Source of the DNA: Streptomyces sp. NBC_01298
GTDB lineage: Bacteria > Actinomycetota > Actinomycetes > Streptomycetales > Streptomycetaceae
Assembly: GCF_035978755.1 (NCBI RefSeq)
Contig: NZ_CP108414.1
Coordinates: 7,812,001-7,876,000, forward strand
DNA length: 64,000 bases
Direction: 5' to 3'
The notes beneath the pieces were generated by a model. It saw only the letters and a program-made list of their open reading frames with translations. It ran no database searches and had not been told where the DNA came from. Below, piece by piece: positions 44,155 through 52,323 of this stretch. Position 1 is the stretch's first letter, and each line of letters begins with the position of its first letter. A program made the position numbers and the translations under genes.

Positions 44155-45014
44155 TTCAAGCCCTCCTGGGGTACGTGTATGGGGCGCGGCCGGACGGGCT
44201 GACCGCGCAGCCACAGCCGGACGCCGTGGAAACGGATGCCGACGCTGACGGCGGCGGTGGACCAGGGCCGGCGCAGCGCGGCGCGCAGCAGCCCGCGGGC
44301 GCCGGCGGGGCGGCGGTCGCCGCGGACGGTCGCGGTCAGGCGGGCACCGTCGGTCCCGCCGGCCAGCCGGACGGTCAGTGCGAGGTGTTCGCCCGGTTCG
44401 GGCAGCCGCATGCGGTAGGCGCCTTCCACGGCGAGGAAGGGGGAGACGTAGAACTCCTTGGCGACGGGGGACACTTCGAGATCGCCGCGGTCGCCGCGCT
44501 CGCTGAGGTCACCGCGCTCGCCCCTGTCGCCCCTGGCGGTCTCCGGCGGGAGCAGGTAGCAGTGCCGTTCGCCGTAGGTGTTGTGCACCTCGGCGACCAC
44601 TTGGCGCAGGGAGCCGTCCGGGCCGCGGCACCAGTACACGGTCAGCGGGTTGAAGACGTGGCCGAGGACGCGGGCGTGCGCCAGCATCAACACCCGGGAA
44701 CCCGGCGGGAGTCCGGCGCCGCGCGCCGCCAGGAACGCGTCCAGTCCGGCCCGGATCGAGGGGGCGCCGCCGCCGAAGTGGTCACGCGCGTCGAACCGGG
44801 CGAGCGACCGCAGCGGTCGGGGGAGGTCGGGCAGCCGGTCGAGGTCGACCAGCCACAGGTACGTACGGTGCCGCAGCCGGTAGCGGCTCCCGCCCGACCG
44901 GACGTGCCGGATGTCGGCCAGGTAGAGGCAGGGCTCTGCCGGACGGGGCTCTGCCGGACGGGGCTCCGCCGGACGGGGCTCTGTCGGACGCGGGTCCGCC
45001 GGGTCGGGGCTCAC
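44151..45014 (-). CDS. DUF1365 protein
   Basis: 287 residues from a GTG at 45014, which overlaps the upstream stop. DUF1365 blocks: LYLADIRHVR, YRLRHRTYLWLVDLDRLP, VLMLAHARVLGHVFNPLTVYWC, EVHNTYGERHCYLLPP, EFYVSPFLAVEGAYRMRLPEPG. The biochemical role is unknown; the family nearly always sits between a CFA-type methylase and an amine-oxidase-like protein. Oddities: an N-terminal PRPAE repeat from a 15-bp DNA repeat (44933-44997) and an internal run of GDRGER-type repeats (44480-44530). Confidence 0.9.
   Translation of the reverse strand: MSPDPADPRPTEPRPAEPRPAEPRPAEPCLYLADIRHVRSGGSRYRLRHRTYLWLVDLDRLPDLPRPLRSLARFDARDHFGGGAPSIRAGLDAFLAARGAGLPPGSRVLMLAHARVLGHVFNPLTVYWCRGPDGSLRQVVAEVHNTYGERHCYLLPPETARGDRGERGDLSERGDRGDLEVSPVAKEFYVSPFLAVEGAYRMRLPEPGEHLALTVRLAGGTDGARLTATVRGDRRPAGARGLLRAALRRPWSTAAVSVGIRFHGVRLWLRGQPVRPRPIHVPQEGLK
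44933..44997. repeat. 15-bp tandem repeat in DUF1365 gene
   Basis: About four imperfect copies of a GCCGGACGGGGCTCT-like unit, read as the PRPAE pentapeptide repeat on the minus strand. The length keeps frame. Confidence 0.8.
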
Positions 45015-46330
45015 CACGACACCCCCAGCGCGGCGGCGGCTTCCACGCCCGAACGGCAGCCGTCCTCGTGGAACCCCCACCCGTGATAGGCCCCGGCGAA
45101 GGCCGTCACCGGCCCCGACAGGGCCGGCAGGAGCCGCTGGGCCGCCACCGACTCCGTGGTGTAGACGGGATGTTCGTACTCCATCTCGGCCAGGACCGAC
45201 CCCGGCCGTACGGCCTCGCCCGCGTTCAGCGTGACCACGTACGGCTCCGGCCCGTCCAGCCCCTGGAGCCGGTTCATGTCGTAGCTGACCCGTACGTGCG
45301 CGTCGTCCGGCCGGCACCCCGACAGCCGGTAGTTCCAGCAGCCCCGGGCGCCGGGCGCGCTCGGCAGCACCGAGGCGTCGGTGTGCAGCACGGTCCGGTT
45401 GCGGGAGTAGCGGAAGGCGCCGAGCGCGGCGCGCTCCGCGTCCGTCGGATCGGCCAGCAGGCGCAGCGCCTGATCGGCGTGGACGGCGACGACCACCGCG
45501 TCGTAGAGATCGGTGGCCCCGCCGGCGGTGGTGACCGACACGCCCCGCGGGGTGCGCGCGAGGGCCCGTACGGGCGTGGCCGTGTACACGGCGTCCAGCC
45601 GCTCGCGGACCCGCTCCACGTAGCGCGCCGAGCCGCCCTCGACCGTACGCCAGGCCGGCGAGCCGCCCACCGACAGCAGGCCGTGGTGGTCCAGGAACCG
45701 GAACAGGTACCGGGCCGGGTACCCGAGCGCCGTGTCCGGCGGGCAGGACCACACCGAGGCGACCAGCGGGATCGCGAAGTGGGCGGTGAAGTAGGCCCCG
45801 AAGCGGCCCTGTTCGAGGAACTCGGCGAGGGTGATCTCGCCGCCGCCCGCCGCTTCCGTTCCGGCGGTGCCGGCGGTGCCGACGGTGCCGGCCGTGGCCA
45901 GCAGCCGCCTCGCCCGCCGGTGGAACGCCGGGATCCGTGCCAGCATCCGCAGGTACCGCGGGTTCACGGCGGACCGGCTCCCGGCGAAGAGCCCGCGCGG
46001 CCCGCGCGCACCCGCGTACTCCAGCCCGCACCCCTCGCAGTGGACCGACAGGCTCATCGTCGTCGGCCGGGTGGCCACCCCCAGCTCGCCGAAGAGCCGC
46101 AGGAGATGCGGGTAGGTGCGGTCGTTGTGCACGATGAACCCCGAATCCACCGCCCGCACCACCCCGTCCGGCCCTTTGACCTCGTGGGTGTGCGCGTGCC
46201 CGCCCAGCCGGTCGTCCGCCTCGTAGACGGTCACCTCGTGCGAGCGCGCCAGCACGTACGCCGCCGTCAGCCCCGATACGCCCCCGCCGATCACGGCCGT
46301 CCGCGGGCGCGGCGCCCCTCGCTCGGTCAT
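45011..46330 (-). CDS. FAD-dependent amine-oxidase-like oxidoreductase (COG2907 type)
   Basis: 439 residues from the ATG at 46330 with GAGGGG about 8 nt upstream. FAD dinucleotide motif AVIGGGVSGLTAAYVLA, then YEADDRLGGHAHTHEV, DSGFIVHNDRTYPHLLRLF, VWSCPPDTALGYPARYLFRFLDHHGLL and the C-terminal AYHGWGFHEDGCRSG. This is the flavoprotein that accompanies DUF1365 and CFA-type genes in light- or singlet-oxygen-induced clusters. In R. sphaeroides furan fatty acid synthesis a related flavoprotein desaturates a methylated acyl chain, so fatty-acyl oxidation is plausible here. First gene of the operon. Confidence 0.92.
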   Translation of the reverse strand: MTERGAPRPRTAVIGGGVSGLTAAYVLARSHEVTVYEADDRLGGHAHTHEVKGPDGVVRAVDSGFIVHNDRTYPHLLRLFGELGVATRPTTMSLSVHCEGCGLEYAGARGPRGLFAGSRSAVNPRYLRMLARIPAFHRRARRLLATAGTVGTAGTAGTEAAGGGEITLAEFLEQGRFGAYFTAHFAIPLVASVWSCPPDTALGYPARYLFRFLDHHGLLSVGGSPAWRTVEGGSARYVERVRERLDAVYTATPVRALARTPRGVSVTTAGGATDLYDAVVVAVHADQALRLLADPTDAERAALGAFRYSRNRTVLHTDASVLPSAPGARGCWNYRLSGCRPDDAHVRVSYDMNRLQGLDGPEPYVVTLNAGEAVRPGSVLAEMEYEHPVYTTESVAAQRLLPALSGPVTAFAGAYHGWGFHEDGCRSGVEAAAALGVSW

Positions 46331-46496
46331 CGTGTTCCCCTCTCGTCGCCCGCCACCCGTCACCCCCTCTTCGGAGCCGAGGGGGGTCTTGGATGTGCCG
46401 TACGGGGGAATCCCGCATCCGATCCGGCGCGCCGCGGGGAACCGGAGGCAGGGGGTCGGGGTACCGAAGGACAGGGATCGAGGAGCGGAGACAGCC
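46331..46496. promoter_or_regulatory. Divergent control region of the lipid and photolyase transcripts
   Basis: 166 nt between two divergent genes. A partly symmetric element, GGATG...CATCC, spans 46391-46420 and is a possible site for the MerR-type regulator. GGGAACC at about 46437 resembles an ECF-type -35 (GGAAC). Neither was confirmed by a matching partner element, so both are suggestions. Confidence 0.4.
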
Positions 46497-48002
46497 ATGA
46501 CGGGCAAGAACTGCCTGGTCACCGGGGCCAGCGGATACATCGGCGGACGCCTCGTACCGGACCTCCTGGAGGCCGGGCACCGGGTCCGCTGCCTGGCCCG
46601 CACCCCGGAAAAACTGCGCGACCACCCCTGGGCCGGGGACACCGAGATCGTCCGGGGAGACGTCACCGACCGCGCGTCCCTCGCCGCCGCGATGGACGGC
46701 ATCGACGTCGCCTACTACCTCGTGCACTCCCTGGGCACCGGATCCCGCTTCGAGGAACGCGACCGGGAAGCCGCCCGGGCCTTCGCGGACGAGGCCCGCG
46801 CCGCCGGGGTCGGCCGCATCGTCTACCTCGGCGGGCTCACCCCCGTGGACGTCCCGCCGCGGAACCTCTCACCGCACCTGCGCTCCCGCGCCGAGGTCGG
46901 GGAGATCTTCCTCGCGGGCGCCGTTCCGGCCACCGTGCTGCGCGCCGCCGTGGTCATCGGGTCCGGGTCCGCGTCCTTCGAGATGCTGCGCTACCTGACC
47001 GAACGCCTGCCCGTCATGGTCACCCCCAGCTGGGTCGGCACCCGCTGCCAGCCGATCGCCGTCCGCGACGTGCTGCGCTACCTCGTCGGCAGCGCCGGCA
47101 TGCCGCCCGAGGTGAACCGGCCCTTCGACATCGGCGGGCCCGACGTGCTCACGTACGAGGAGATGATGCGCCGCTACGCCACCGTCGCGCACCTCCCCGC
47201 CCGCCTCATCCTGCGGGTCCCGATGCTCACCCCGAGGCTGTCCAGCCACTGGATCGGCCTGGTCACCCCCGTGCCGAGGGCGCTGGCCCGGCCGCTCGCG
47301 GAATCCCTGCGGCACGAGGTGGTGTGCGCGGAGCACGACATCGCCGCCCACGTCCCGGACCCGCCGGGCGCGCCCATCGGCTTCGACGAGGCCCTCGCGC
47401 TGGCCCTCCGGCGGATCCGCGAGGCCAAGGTGACCACCCGCTGGTCCTCCGCCGCCGTCCCCGGCGCGCCGAGCGACCCGCTGCCCACCGACCCCGACTG
47501 GGCGGGCGGCAGCCTCTACACCGACAGCCGGGAGCTGGCGGTCGAGGCCCCGGCCGCGGAGCTGTGGCGGGTGGTGGAGGGCATCGGCGGGGAGAACGGC
47601 TGGTACTCCTTCCCGCTGGCCTGGGCCGTACGGGGCTGGCTGGACCGGCTCGTCGGCGGAGTCGGCATCCGGCGCGGCCGCCGGGACGCGGCGCGGCTGC
47701 GGGTGGGGGACTCCCTGGACTTCTGGCGGGTGGAGGAGATCGAACCGGGCCGGCTGCTGCGGCTGCGCGCCGAGATGCGGCTGCCGGGGCTGGCCTGGCT
47801 GGAACTCCACGCCGATCCGCCGGCCCCCGGGGAGACCGGATCTCGCTACCGCCAGCGGGCCCTCTTCCATCCGCACGGCCTGCTGGGCCACCTGTACTGG
47901 TGGAGCGTGTCACCGTTCCACGCCGTCGTCTTCGGCGGCATGGCCCGCAACATCGCCCGCGCGGCGAAGCGAGCGGACACCGAGCGCACGGGTGCGACGT
48001 AG
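46497..48002 (+). CDS. SDR-type NAD(P)-binding protein with DUF2867 domain
   Basis: 501 residues from the ATG at 46497, with GGAG 9 nt upstream. N-terminal atypical SDR (TGASGYIGGRLVPDLLEAGH; RGDVTDRASLAAAMDGIDVAYYLVHSLG) followed by a DUF2867/SRPBCC-like C-terminal half (residues about 340-490; WRVVEGIGGENGWYSFPLAWAVRG; FHPHGLLGHLYWW). The C-terminal half may bind a hydrophobic ligand. Homologues occur in lit/phr gene clusters. Start of the plus-strand side of the light module. Confidence 0.88.
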   Translation: MTGKNCLVTGASGYIGGRLVPDLLEAGHRVRCLARTPEKLRDHPWAGDTEIVRGDVTDRASLAAAMDGIDVAYYLVHSLGTGSRFEERDREAARAFADEARAAGVGRIVYLGGLTPVDVPPRNLSPHLRSRAEVGEIFLAGAVPATVLRAAVVIGSGSASFEMLRYLTERLPVMVTPSWVGTRCQPIAVRDVLRYLVGSAGMPPEVNRPFDIGGPDVLTYEEMMRRYATVAHLPARLILRVPMLTPRLSSHWIGLVTPVPRALARPLAESLRHEVVCAEHDIAAHVPDPPGAPIGFDEALALALRRIREAKVTTRWSSAAVPGAPSDPLPTDPDWAGGSLYTDSRELAVEAPAAELWRVVEGIGGENGWYSFPLAWAVRGWLDRLVGGVGIRRGRRDAARLRVGDSLDFWRVEEIEPGRLLRLRAEMRLPGLAWLELHADPPAPGETGSRYRQRALFHPHGLLGHLYWWSVSPFHAVVFGGMARNIARAAKRADTERTGAT

Positions 48003-48497
48003 CCTCCGTCGGGCGGGGGACCCCCGCCGCCGACCGCCCTGCCGGCGGTAGCCGGTGAGGTCGGGGCGAAGCCCCGGGGGCTCGCCACTACCCGGGCGCC
48101 GCGCGCCGGCGCCACCGCATCCAGGACGGTGCGGCGTCGGTGACCCCTCGGGGGGCGAGGCGCGCCCGCCGCGCCGGGCCCCGGGCGGCCCAGGCGGCCC
48201 CCGTGCGGGACCCCGGAGCCCCACCGCATACGGCCCCCGGGCGGCCCCCGGGAGCCCCACCGCATACGGTCCCGGGTGGCCGAGCCCGTGCGGCCCGGGG
48301 CCCAACCCCGTACGCCCCCCGGGCCGAACCCCGGTGCCATCCCCGCGGCGGAGCCGGTGCGGTCGGGGCGAAGCCGGGGGGTTCCCGGCGGCTCCCGGGC
48401 ACTGCGCGGCAGTGTCATCGCATCCGGGACGGGGTCCGGGGGCGAAGTAGCTCGTGAGACCCAGCCCGTACCCCCATCCCCACGCGGAGCGAACCCC
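48003..48497. other. Gene-free, repeat-rich 495-nt gap between SDR and photolyase genes
   Basis: No supported gene. Both ends carry a related GGTCGGGGCGAAGCC element with similar following sequence (about 48057-48132 and 48357-48433, roughly 70% alike by eye). Between them a CCCCACCGCATACGG motif is repeated directly at about 48220 and 48256, amid C/G-rich near-repeats. Open frames across it on both strands are low-complexity and lack start signals. The photolyase promoter presumably lies near its right end. Confidence 0.6.
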
Positions 48498-49877
48498 ATG
48501 AACGTCGCGGTGGTCCTCTACACCTCCGACCTCCGGCTGCACGACCATCCGCCGCTGCGGGCCGCCCTGTCCTCCTCCGGGCAGGTCGTGCCGCTCTTCG
48601 TGCGCGATCCGGCCGTCGACGCCCCGCCCAACCGGCTCGCCTTCCTCGCCGACTGCCTCGCCGGCCTCGACGACGGGCTGCGCGCCCGCGGCGGCCGTCT
48701 CGTCGTACGGTCCGGCGATCCGGTCGCCGCGGTCATGGCGGTCGTACGGGAGGCCGACGCCGACGAGGTGCACATGGCGGCCGGGGTGAGCGCCTACGCC
48801 CACGCACGCGAGGCGCGGCTGCGCGAGGCCCTCGAAGCGGAGGGCCGGCGGTTCCACGTCCACGACGCGGTGATCACCGCGGTCGCCCCCGGGGCCGTCA
48901 CCCCCTCCGGGTCGGGCGCCGACCACTTCGCCGTCTTCACCCCGTACCACCGCCACTGGTCGGAGCACCCCCTGCGGGCCGCCGCACCCGCGCCCCGCGG
49001 CGTCCCGGTGCCCGACGCGATCCGCTCCGAGCCCCTGCCCGAGCGCGCCGCCGTCACCGGTACCTCCCCGGGCCTCGCCCCGGGCGGCGAGCCCGAGGCG
49101 CGCCGGCTGCTCGCCCGGTGGCTGCGCTCCGGCATCGACCGCTATTCCGAGACCCACGACGACATGGTCGGCGACGCCACCTCCCGGCTCTCCCCGCACC
49201 TGCACTTCGGCACGCTCTCGCCCACCGAGGCCGTCCACCGGGCCCGCGCCGCCGGTGGTCCCGGTGCGGAGGCCTTCGTACGGCAGCTGTGCTGGCGCGA
49301 CTTCCACCACCAGGTGCTCGCCGCCCGGCCGGCCGCCGCCGCCGCGGACTACCGGGACCGGGGCGACCGCTGGCGCACCGGCGCCGCCGCCGAGGAGGAG
49401 ACCCGGGCCTGGAAGGAGGGCCGCACCGGCTACCCGGTCGTGGACGCGGCCATGCGCCAACTGGCCCACGAGGGCTGGATGCACAACCGCGGCCGACTGC
49501 TGGTCGCGAGCTTCCTCACCAAGACCCTGTACGTCGACTGGCGCGTCGGAGCCCGCCACTTCATGGACCTCCTCGTCGACGGGGACCTCGCCAACAACCA
49601 GCTCAACTGGCAGTGGGCGGCGGGCACCGGCACCGACACCCGCCCCAACCGGGTCCTCAACCCCGTGCGCCAGGGCCTGCGTTACGACCCCGACGGCGGA
49701 TACGTCCACCGCTGGGTCCCCGAACTGGCCGGACTGCCCGCGCCGCGCGTGCACGAGCCCTGGCGGCTCCCCGGCCTGGAACGGGCCCGCTACGACTATC
49801 CCGACCCGGTGGTCGGCCTCGCCGACGGGCTGGACCGCTTCCGCCGGGGCCGCGAGGCGGGCGAGGGGCCCGGGTGA
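48498..49877 (+). CDS. phr: Deoxyribodipyrimidine photolyase (class I)
   Basis: 459 residues from the ATG at 48498. N-terminal photolyase antenna domain (LYTSDLRLHDHPPL) and FAD-binding C-terminal domain: LSPHLHFGTLSPTEAV, RQLCWRDFHHQVLA, WKEGRTGYPVVDAAMRQLAHEGWMHNRGRLLVASFLTK, DGDLANNQLNWQWAAGTGTDTRPNRVLNPVRQ. The Trp and Asn positions of CPD photolyases are kept. It repairs UV-induced pyrimidine dimers with blue light. The stop overlaps the litR start, so repair and light sensing are co-expressed. Confidence 0.96.
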   Translation: MNVAVVLYTSDLRLHDHPPLRAALSSSGQVVPLFVRDPAVDAPPNRLAFLADCLAGLDDGLRARGGRLVVRSGDPVAAVMAVVREADADEVHMAAGVSAYAHAREARLREALEAEGRRFHVHDAVITAVAPGAVTPSGSGADHFAVFTPYHRHWSEHPLRAAAPAPRGVPVPDAIRSEPLPERAAVTGTSPGLAPGGEPEARRLLARWLRSGIDRYSETHDDMVGDATSRLSPHLHFGTLSPTEAVHRARAAGGPGAEAFVRQLCWRDFHHQVLAARPAAAAADYRDRGDRWRTGAAAEEETRAWKEGRTGYPVVDAAMRQLAHEGWMHNRGRLLVASFLTKTLYVDWRVGARHFMDLLVDGDLANNQLNWQWAAGTGTDTRPNRVLNPVRQGLRYDPDGGYVHRWVPELAGLPAPRVHEPWRLPGLERARYDYPDPVVGLADGLDRFRRGREAGEGPG

Positions 49878-50950
49878 CCCCCCGACGGCCCGCCGCGCCG
49901 TACGGTGGAACGGTGGAGTCCGGACCCCCGCAGCCCCAGACGCAGCGCCAGCCCCAGCAGCCCCAGCCCCAGCCCGAGCCCGAGCCCGTCGCCCTCGGCA
50001 CCGGGGCGGTCGCCCGGCGCCTCGGGGTCTCGCCGACCACGCTGCGCTCCTGGGAGCGCCGCTACGCCATCGGCCCGGAGGACCGCCGCCAAGCGGGCCG
50101 CCACCGGCGCTGGACGCCCGCCGACATCGCCCGCCTGGAGCTGATGTGCCGGCTCACCGCCCAGGGCGCACCCCCGTCGGAAGCCGCCCGGGTGGCCCGG
50201 GGAGCCCCCGCGGACGGCCCGGCCGCTTCGGCCGCCCCGACCCCCGGAGGGCCCCGCGAGCTGCGCCTCGGGGACGTCCGCCCGGAGTGCCGGGGGCTCG
50301 CGCGGGCCGCCGTACGACTGGACGCGGCGGCCGTGGAGGACCTGCTGGCGTCCGTGCTCGCCGAGCTGGGCCCGGTCACCGCCTGGGAGGAGGTCATCGC
50401 GCCGACGCTGCACGCCGTGGGCCGCAAGTGGGCTTCGGCGGGCGAGCGTTACGTTGAGGTCGAGCATCTCCTGTCCTGGTACGTCTCCGCGGCCCTGCAC
50501 CGGATCCGGCCCGCTACTCGTCCGCTCCCGGCCCCGCCCGTGCTGCTGGCCTGTGCGCCCGGCGAGCAACACAGCCTGCCGATGGAGGCGTTGGCCGCGG
50601 CCCTCGGCGAACGGGCCCTGCCCGTACGGATGTTCGGAGCGGCCCTACCCGCCGACGCCCTGTGCGAGGCCGTCCGGCGGACGGGTCCGCGGGCCGTCGT
50701 CCTGTGGGCGCAGTCCCGTACCACCGCGGACGCCGCGCTCGCCAGGGCGGTTGCGGGCATCGAGTGGGGTCCGCGCGGCGCCCGCGGCCACTCGGCGCTG
50801 CTGCTCGCGGGACCCGGATGGGGCGCGGGAGCCGCCGCCCCGCCCGCCCGCGCCGAGCGGCTGTTCGGGCTCCGCTCGGGGCTGGCCGTCATCGAATCGG
50901 TTGTGGCACGGCCCCGGCCTCCCGGGACTGCTCCAGGGAATGCCGCATGA
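49874..50950 (+). CDS. litR: MerR-family B12-binding light-responsive regulator (LitR/CarH type)
   Basis: 358 residues from a GTG at 49874 (GTGA overlap with phr, GAGGGG 5 nt upstream); a GTG at 49913 is the alternative. A Gln/Pro-rich N-terminus precedes a MerR helix-turn-helix (GAVARRLGVSPTTLRSWERRYAIG). The helical domain has WASAGERYVEVEH (Trp186 to Glu197-His198), close to the CarH Wx9EH signature but with one extra residue. The Rossmann domain has GEQH with His233 as the likely cobalt ligand. In CarH/LitR, adenosylcobalamin photolysis relieves repression. Likely represses itself and nearby light genes. Its 3' end overlaps the sigma gene. Confidence 0.88.
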   Translation: MTPRRPAAPYGGTVESGPPQPQTQRQPQQPQPQPEPEPVALGTGAVARRLGVSPTTLRSWERRYAIGPEDRRQAGRHRRWTPADIARLELMCRLTAQGAPPSEAARVARGAPADGPAASAAPTPGGPRELRLGDVRPECRGLARAAVRLDAAAVEDLLASVLAELGPVTAWEEVIAPTLHAVGRKWASAGERYVEVEHLLSWYVSAALHRIRPATRPLPAPPVLLACAPGEQHSLPMEALAAALGERALPVRMFGAALPADALCEAVRRTGPRAVVLWAQSRTTADAALARAVAGIEWGPRGARGHSALLLAGPGWGAGAAAPPARAERLFGLRSGLAVIESVVARPRPPGTAPGNAA

Positions 50951-51467
50951 CGTGCAGCGCCCGCCGCATGTGGCTCTTGACCGTGCCCAGCGGGAGCCCC
51001 GTGCGGTCCGCGATCTGCGACTGGGTCAGGTCCGCGTAGAAGGCCAGCCGCAGCACCCGCTGCTGCGCCGACGGCAGCCGGGCCAGCTCGCCGAGCAGCA
51101 CCACCCGTTCCACGGCCCGCTCCGGTCCCGGCTCCGGTTCCGGCCGGACCTGGGCGCAGACCCGTACGGCGGCCTCGACCGCCCGGGCCCGCCGGGTGCG
51201 GGCCTCCAGGGCATCGGCCACCTTGTGCCGGGTGATGCCGGTCAGCCAGGCCCCGAGGCCACCCGGCCCGGGCCGGTACCCGCCGCGGCCCCGCCACGCG
51301 GCGAGGAAGACCTGCTGGGTCACGTCCTCGGCCTCCCGCTCGTCGCCGAGCGAGCGCCGCGCGAGCGCGTGCACCAGCGGCCGCCAGCGCCGGTAGACCG
51401 CCGCCACGCACTCCTCGTCGCCCGCCGCGAAATCCGCCGCCAGCCGGGCGTCGTCCTGGTCGTCCAT
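50889..51467 (-). CDS. ECF RNA polymerase sigma factor (LitS-like by context)
   Basis: 192 residues from the ATG at 51467. Region 2 (YRRWRPLVHALARRSLGDEREAEDVTQQVFLAAWRGR) and region 4 (LPSAQQRVLRLAFYADLTQSQIADRTGLPLGTVKSHMRRAL) are both complete. No anti-sigma gene is adjacent. It converges on litR, and the last 62 nt of the two genes overlap antisense. By analogy with S. coelicolor litR-litS, LitR may control it and it may drive phr and the lipid operon. Confidence 0.9.
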   Translation of the reverse strand: MDDQDDARLAADFAAGDEECVAAVYRRWRPLVHALARRSLGDEREAEDVTQQVFLAAWRGRGGYRPGPGGLGAWLTGITRHKVADALEARTRRARAVEAAVRVCAQVRPEPEPGPERAVERVVLLGELARLPSAQQRVLRLAFYADLTQSQIADRTGLPLGTVKSHMRRALHVMRHSLEQSREAGAVPQPIR

Positions 51468-51518
51468 GCCCCGAGCCTCGCGAGCGCGCGGGCGCCGGCC
51501 AAGTTGCACCGCTTCCGC

Positions 51519-51549
51519 ATCGATTCGACACCGACGCGTCGATCGATTC
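51519..51549. promoter_or_regulatory. Repeat element upstream of the ECF sigma gene
   Basis: Two direct copies of ATCGATTC (51519-51526 and 51542-51549) flank a perfect palindrome CGACGCGTCG (51532-51541), about 52 nt upstream of the sigma start. A good candidate operator; whether for LitR is unknown. Confidence 0.45.
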
Positions 51550-51623
51550 CACGGCACGGTCCGCGGGGCCCCGCGGACCGCGCCGCGATGCCGCGCGGAC
51601 GTGCAGGGACTAGGGTCCGGAGA

Positions 51624-52313
51624 GTGAGCGATCTGCTGCTGGTGAGGCACGGCGAGACCGCCTGGAGCGCGACCGGACGGCACACCGGGCGCACCGACGT
51701 CCCGTTGACCCCGCACGGGGTCGAAGAGGCCATCTCCCTCTTCCCGTACTTCCAGGACAAGCACCCCGCCCTGGTGCTGACCAGCCCGCTCCGCCGGGCC
51801 GCCGCCACCGCCGAGCTGGCCGGCCTGAGCGGGGGCGTCACGGACCCCGACCTGTACGAGTGGGACTACGGCGGCTACGAGGGCGTCACCACCGTCGAGA
51901 TCCAGCGCGAGCACCCCACCTGGTCCCTGTGGACCGACGGGGTACCGCCCGGGGACGCGGAGCACCCCGGCGAGAACGCCGCCCAGGTCGGCGCCCGCGC
52001 GGACCGGGTGCTCGCCCGGGTGGCCGGAGTGCTGGGCGAAGACCGGGGCAATGTCGTCCTCGTCGCCCACGGGCACCTGCTGCGCGTGCTGACCGCCCGC
52101 TACCTCGGTCTGCCGCCCGAGGCCGGACGGCTCTTCATGCTCCGGACGGGCACCTTCAGCGCGTTGTCCACGGAGCACGGCCTGCCGGTCATCGCGAGCT
52201 GGAACTCCCGCCCCTGGGGCACGCGGCCCGCGCCCGTCCCTCCCGCCTCGCCTGCCCTGTCGCCTCCCGCCTCGCCTCCCGCCTCGCCTCGCGCGCGGCC
52301 GCCTTCTGCGTGA
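51624..52313 (+). CDS. Histidine phosphatase family protein (phosphoglycerate mutase-like)
   Basis: 229 residues from a GTG at 51624. Catalytic LVRHGETAWSATGRHTGRTDVPLTPHG with the RHG motif near residue 8, LTSPLRRAAATAELAG, YEWDYGGYEG, and the second catalytic His in VVLVAHGHLLRVL. Likely a cytoplasmic phosphatase on a small phosphate ester. The C-terminal PPASP repeat tail comes from a 52250-52300 DNA repeat and is probably disordered. The permease starts 10 nt downstream. Confidence 0.9.
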   Translation: MSDLLLVRHGETAWSATGRHTGRTDVPLTPHGVEEAISLFPYFQDKHPALVLTSPLRRAAATAELAGLSGGVTDPDLYEWDYGGYEGVTTVEIQREHPTWSLWTDGVPPGDAEHPGENAAQVGARADRVLARVAGVLGEDRGNVVLVAHGHLLRVLTARYLGLPPEAGRLFMLRTGTFSALSTEHGLPVIASWNSRPWGTRPAPVPPASPALSPPASPPASPRARPPSA

Positions 52314-52323
52314 CGATGCGTAC

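Noticed and set aside
47846-48499. Minus-strand open frame across the 495-nt gap as a gene
   Set aside because: Arg/Gly/Pro-rich composition without structure, overlap with the SDR 3' end, and no ribosome site. It is a GC-rich shadow.
42092-51467. Carotenoid (crt) cluster associated with litR
   Set aside because: No phytoene synthase, desaturase, cyclase or prenyl synthase is present. The FAD enzyme at 45011 matches the amine-oxidase-like COG2907 type next to DUF1365, not CrtI.
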